Shown: in pieces, positions 7,737-11,584 of the stretch | How the letters are laid out: every line of letters starts with the position of its first letter | Numbering within the stretch: the first letter of the stretch is position 1 | Source: Glomus cerebriforme | Lineage: Eukaryota > Glomeromycota > Glomeromycetes > Glomerales > Glomeraceae | DNA: 11,584 nt | NCBI GenBank assembly: GCA_003550305.1 | Contig: QKYT01000090.1 | Coordinates: 204,337 to 215,920 of the forward strand | Reading direction: 5' to 3' | Notes under the pieces: model-generated | Databases searched by the model: none | What the model was told of the DNA's origin: nothing | Seen by the model: the letters and a program-made list of their open reading frames with translations, nothing else | Position numbers and translations under genes: made by a program

Positions 7737-7905
7737 AAATTTTTTTGTATATTTTGTGTAACATGCTCAAATTTATCTCCTACAATCGGGACACTGTTAT
7801 TCAATCCGAATGAAAACCGCCATATTTAATAAAATTTGGATTAAAATAGAATATTATACATAATTGTGTTTTCGTCTTATAGGAGTTAATCCAATCTTGC
7901 GCCTC
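7737..7905. repeat. Tandem duplication, copy 2 (169 bp)
   Basis: The second head-to-tail copy, directly abutting copy 1 with the same starting word. Differences are scattered substitutions and small indels, including the gap opposite 7675-7695, so the duplication is not recent. The minus-strand open frame at 7854-8066 runs partly through this copy and is not supported as a gene. Confidence 0.85.
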
Positions 7906-8521
7906 AAAAAATCCAGAAATCTATTTTGAATTTCTTCATTACAGGAAACTGCAATTTCTGAGATTTTAAAATAACAAAACATAACTTGGAGTTCGAGACA
8001 CAAATTTCGGAAAGAATAATATAAAAGTATCCGGCTAAAAATAGTTATTCCTGAAAAAATCACCAATTCTTATAATGGTCAAATACACAATGAAATAATT
8101 TATCCATATAACGTATTTCATACGTTTATGCCAAATATAGTAAATGTAAACCAACAAATGTAACACGAATGTCATTGAGTTTCAGAAAAAAGTTTCACTA
8201 ATTAAACAACAATATACTAAAAATGGAATAATGGATTTTTTTTTTTATAAATTTTATATCGATTGTTTATCAAAATTTTATTTATTTTTTTTTTTTTTAA
8301 AAAAAAAAAAAGATTTATCTTTTATGATAAAAAAAATTAATAATTTCCTTCATATTCGTGTATTCGTGTATTGTATCTATATGGAGATAATTTCCGATTA
8401 TCAAGATCGAAATTCATCAAAATGCTAATTATGTACTTAAAACACGATATCATTTAAATCTAATAATATCCATAATTTACCCCTGGTGGTGGATATGAAA
8501 TTTTAAAAATAAAATGTTGTA
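7906..8521. other. Non-coding interval with a T14A13 tract
   Basis: No gene is supported. A T14 run (8285-8298) immediately followed by A13 (8299-8311) forms a self-complementary tract. The open frame at 8231-8428 crosses it and consists mostly of Phe and Lys from these homopolymers, so it is an artefact. Confidence 0.55.
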
Positions 8522-8891
8522 CTACTTTCATTTACAGTTTATTCATTGTATTTGCATAACTTAACCAATGAAGTTAGAAATGAGATCATAATGAAATATA
8601 CAGAATTAGAAGTTTATAGGTATTGCAAATTTAACCCATAAGGTCAAAGAGGATTTGTAACGTTGGAATTTTAGAATATATCGGTCGATCATTTCACAAT
8701 AACGGATATGGAAAAAATTTTTAGTTTCAATCATGGATAAATGGAAGTTTATTACTAAAAACTTTTTTTTTTTTTTATTTAGAACAATTCAAATGAAAAA
8801 TATTTATGTTGGTACATGTACTAATCCTAACATCATGGATAAAATTGTAAAACGGGCTTTTTAGTTTTTCGACCTATATTTTAAAATTTAA
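8522..8891 (+). pseudogene. Decayed two-exon-like coding stretch, unrecognised family
   Basis: Frame 2 from 8522 reads protein-like (VYSLYLHNLTNEVRNEII, MKYTELEVYRYCKFN, RGFVTLEF, DHFTITDMEKIFSFNHG) but has stops at 8639, 8672, 8738 and 8756. A TTTACAG acceptor-like string ends at 8537. After a T tract and TTTAG (8776-8782), frame 3 continues protein-like (IQMKNIYVGTCTNPNIMDK, then IVKRAF) with stops at 8862 and 8889. This looks like a gene that lost function, its intron still visible. No homology is recognised. The stops could each be single-base changes, so low-coverage or assembly error is an alternative. Confidence 0.45.
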
Positions 8892-9090
8892 CATATATTA
8901 AAATTCATGAACACAAGTAGAAAAAAAAAATAACGATGAATATAACTTATGTTTATTGTAACGGCAAAACACTTTTTTGTAATCGTTATTTATACTACGC
9001 TATTTACACAAAAAAAAAATAAAATTTTTTTTTTATTTATAAATAAGAATCTTTTTCTTTGGATTTTCGTTAAAAAATATTATAACAATC
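8892..9090 (+). other. 5' flank of the propeller/ion-transport family gene
   Basis: Short A+T-rich intergenic stretch ending at the ATG at 9091. It contains the TATA-like element at 9038-9045 inside a 14-bp palindrome (9033-9046), followed by a pyrimidine-rich segment (9051-9060), a usual fungal promoter layout. Confidence 0.45.
9038..9045 (+). promoter_or_regulatory. TATA-like element upstream of the 9091 gene
   Basis: TATAAATA lies about 46 nt before the ATG, within the palindrome TTATTTATAAATAA (9033-9046), followed by a CT-rich patch. Spacing is plausible; the match is weak evidence in A+T-rich DNA. Confidence 0.35.
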
Positions 9091-11584
9091 ATGTCTGACA
9101 ATTTGTTGATTAAAAATGAGGATACGGAAGATTTGATCTTTGAAACGGAAGGTACTGTACGTTACATGTTAAACATGTTACATAGTACATCACATAAACT
9201 ACATAAAACATTAACGTGAATTTATTTATTTATTTTTTTTAATAAAATTTTACTAAAAGGTTCATTAAACTCTCAGTCGTCAATAGGTAACATCTTTAGA
9301 ATTATTATTTTATTTTATTTTTTAAAAAACAAAATTAATAAAAAAAATATATATTTTTTTTTTACATTTTTACAGAAAAATGGGGTTCGGACTTAATAGG
9401 AGGAATATTCATTCCACGTAAGTAATTTCCAAATAAATAAGAAATAAATAAATATGTATGTGTATATATTAATAAATATTATCTTGTTTGTTTTATTAGC
9501 TGAAAGATCGAAAAGTTCATCACAAAAAGAAAAACTTAAAATAAATGAGAATCAAATAGATGTCTTGACTTCTAAAAAAGTATCAGATTGGCATATATCT
9601 GTTAGTCCAGACGGAGAGAATTTTATTACATTTAATCATAGTAAGTATATATAATTATAAGAGCGCCAATTGGTAAGACAAAGTTGATCGTATGATCAAT
9701 TTGCGCCACCATATTTTAATTTTATTAATTTTATATTAACAAAAAAAAATTTTTTTTTTTTTTATTAGAAACTCTCGAATTTAAGATTATTACTGGAAAA
9801 AATCAAAATCTAAATAAAATCCACGAAACAAAATCTTATAAAATTGAAGACGTATTTAAGACTGGAAGATTTATAGATAATAATTTTCCAAAATGGATAA
9901 TAGCAATCTCGAATTGTGTTACATCAAAAAATGAGGCACGTGAGGTCTTTGTGGCCATATCTTATGTTACAAAATCTGATATGACAAGTTCTGGGAAAAA
10001 GAAGAAACCTCCGAGTCGCACTAATTCTAATGTAATTTATGGTGATCCCGATGATAAATCGATCTTTGAAATCGAAGAAAATAATAAAGAAATTTTAAGA
10101 ACGGTTAAAATTGATGATGGTGAAAGTGATCGAAATATAGTTAGAGAAAATTCAGTTAATGTAAATACTGTTATTTATAAAGTGGATTTAAGTCGAAAAT
10201 CAAGTTCAAAGATTACTGAATTACCAGTTGGCGGAATCGTTGTTTTCGTTCATAAAAATAAATCTATTGAAACTATTGAAAACGAAATTACTCCAGACGA
10301 AATGATTAAAAAAACTTATTGTTTCATCTTTAATGTAAATGGAATTTATAGAAATACATTTACTCATGATTTAGTAGATAAAGGCATGAAACATTTTCTT
10401 TATCCAAAAAGATTTCAAATTGAATTACAAACCTTATACAAAAATAAATCTTGTATAACCCGATTAGATAATAGTGTCTTTGATCATTATTTTTTTATTG
10501 AACAATATAAGGAAGGTATTCAAGTTTTGCAATTATATGACTTGAAAACAATGAAGATGGAACAAATCTTTAATATGCACGATGAAAAACAAATAGAAAA
10601 ATTCGGAAATCCAGTATTTGCAAGATCAAATAATGAACGAATTATTGCATTTTCTTTTGGATTTGGAAAGATAAGTCTCTTTCTAAAAGAAAATGGTCTT
10701 GAAATTGCTTCTGAATATTTTGGAAAAGATGTTAAAATATTATTTTGTGAATTTATTAATGATGATGAAACTTTGATAATAATAATTCAAAAACCAGGTA
10801 GTAAAACTGGAACAACTTTATTTTGGAATTTATTTAATACTAAAAATACTATTAAAATTGGATTAGATATTAATTTTGTAATGAATGAAAGAAATACTAC
10901 TTCTATTGCAAGAATTCCAGGAAAACTCATCACAATAAACGCCAACGGCATAATTTCTTCAGTATTTGATAGTTTGATTGATGAATGTGAAAGTGACGAA
11001 GAAGGTGAAGAAATTCACAGCATAGTTATCCATAATACTGACAAAAGTAAAGAAGGAAGACCAAGAATGATGCCGCGATCTAATGCTAAATCTAAAAGTG
11101 ATATTAAAATAGACCATAGAATATATCATCGAAGAAATTTGCAAGAAGAAGAAACAAAACCATTTGTAAATAATAAAGAACCGTGGGAAACAGATAATTA
11201 TAAACGAATTTCTGTGTATCTTGATGAAAAAGAAAGTACACAATTATTTATTGGAAGAAGTACTATTCAAGTGTGGCGTAAAATTTCTGAAAAAAAAATG
11301 GAACTTGAATACATTTGGACTAATAATGTCGTAGTGGATCATGAAGTACAATGTGGATTAGAAATATTAGAATTGTATGTTGGAGAACGATGCTTTTATC
11401 TTAAGGTTAGGTGGAATGAATTAGAAAACGGAAAATTCTCTGAAGTTAAATGGCCATATAGAGATAATCACGTGACTCCAATAAAACACGCTTGTGACGC
11501 TCTTGAACATTTAAATTATCGAAGAAACAAATTAGTTGGATATAAAAAGCAACATGGTAATTATCAATTATTTAATCTTTATTT
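9091..11584 (+). CDS. Beta-propeller-like protein of the Glomeromycotina ion-transport-domain family (3' truncated)
   Basis: Exons by my reading: 9091-9151, 9260-9286, 9376-9417, 9500-9640 and 9769 to the window edge. They give 695 codons with no stop; all four introns are phase 1 with GT..AG ends. The start is ATG at 9091. Residues 72-90 (SDWHISVSPDGENFITFNH) open a WD40-like repeat region. Further propeller-like blades follow (for example VFDHYFFIEQYKEGIQVLQL; ARSNNERIIAFSFGFGKISL). A basic KKKK patch (about 160) and an acidic stretch (DECESDEEGEE, near 500) are probably loops. Near the edge, LFIGRSTIQVWRK (581-595), LEYIWTN and HACDALEHLN (664-673) match my recall of a large Rhizophagus family of about 1000-1300 residues. 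Its C-terminus carries membrane helices annotated as an ion-transport domain. That domain lies outside the window. Role: possibly a membrane channel or sensor; unproven. Confidence 0.85.
9152..9259 (+). other. Intron 1 (108 nt, phase 1)
   Basis: Donor GTACTG, acceptor CTAAAAG. The donor is not the best consensus, so this boundary is the least certain of the four; the joined frame is nevertheless open and in phase. Confidence 0.65.
9287..9375 (+). other. Intron 2 (89 nt, phase 1)
   Basis: Donor GTAACA, T-rich 3' end and acceptor TTTTTACAG. It separates the 27-nt exon 2 (9260-9286) from the 42-nt exon 3. Confidence 0.7.
9418..9499 (+). other. Intron 3 (82 nt, phase 1)
   Basis: Perfect GTAAGT donor and TTTTATTAG acceptor. 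The open frame starting at 9454 begins inside this intron; only its part from 9500 is exon. Confidence 0.85.
9641..9768 (+). other. Intron 4 (128 nt, phase 1)
   Basis: Perfect GTAAGT donor, long T tract and TTTATTAG acceptor. It joins the VSPDG-containing exon 4 to the long exon 5 in phase. It contains a TTGATCGTATGATCAA imperfect palindrome near 9684-9700. Confidence 0.85.

Noticed and set aside
7854..8066. 70-codon open frame on the minus strand
   Set aside because: It crosses copy 2 of the tandem duplication, has no domain, and copy 1 does not keep the same frame.
8231..8428. 65-codon open frame, + strand
   Set aside because: Mostly poly-Phe and poly-Lys from the T14A13 tract.
9454..9654. 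Open frame read as a separate small gene
   Set aside because: Its first 46 bases are intron 3 and its last 14 are intron 4; the middle is exon 4 of the propeller gene.
10959..11243. 94-codon open frame antisense to exon 5
   Set aside because: A shadow of the well-supported sense coding exon; the Phe-rich composition mirrors Lys/Glu codons on the other strand.

Overview
The window looks like nuclear DNA of an arbuscular mycorrhizal fungus (Glomeromycotina, most likely Rhizophagus or a close relative). The base composition is extremely A+T-rich with long homopolymer tracts. Introns are short, with GT..AG ends and T-rich acceptors. Two of the three genes belong to families that I recall as massively expanded in Rhizophagus. 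The genus assignment rests on that recall, not on a database search.

Layout. Positions 1-605 (+) hold the 3' end of a TLDc-domain gene, whose 5' part (expected BTB/BACK domains) lies outside the window. Positions 606-2919 are non-coding and contain a 150-bp terminal-inverted-repeat element (MITE-like, TA target duplication, 1986-2135), followed by a G/T-skewed degenerate repeat. Positions 2920-3186 (-) encode an 88-residue secreted, Kex2-type-processed, eight-cysteine peptide with the cysteine framework of a defensin (CS-alpha-beta). This is the most interesting gene here. Positions 3187-9090 are a long gene-poor interval. It holds diverged direct repeats (3897-4278), a CAAATGA/TCATTTG motif cluster (4470-4925), a possible kinase catalytic-loop remnant (5511-5663), a cluster of CRE/Gcn4-like motifs (6484-6849), two stretches that look like decayed protein-coding exons (7101-7657 and 8522-8891), and a tandem duplication with a unit of about 187 bp (7550-7905). 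Positions 9091-11584 (+) hold the first five exons of a large beta-propeller-like protein, running off the right edge. It belongs to a family I recall as carrying a C-terminal ion-transport (channel-like) domain.

I see no operon-like linkage among the three genes. They are separated by kilobases and lie on both strands. The overall picture is an accessory, repeat-rich compartment: lineage-expanded signalling or stress families, gene relics, small transposon debris and one candidate secreted antimicrobial or effector peptide. I recognised no rRNA, tRNA, CRISPR array or replication origin.
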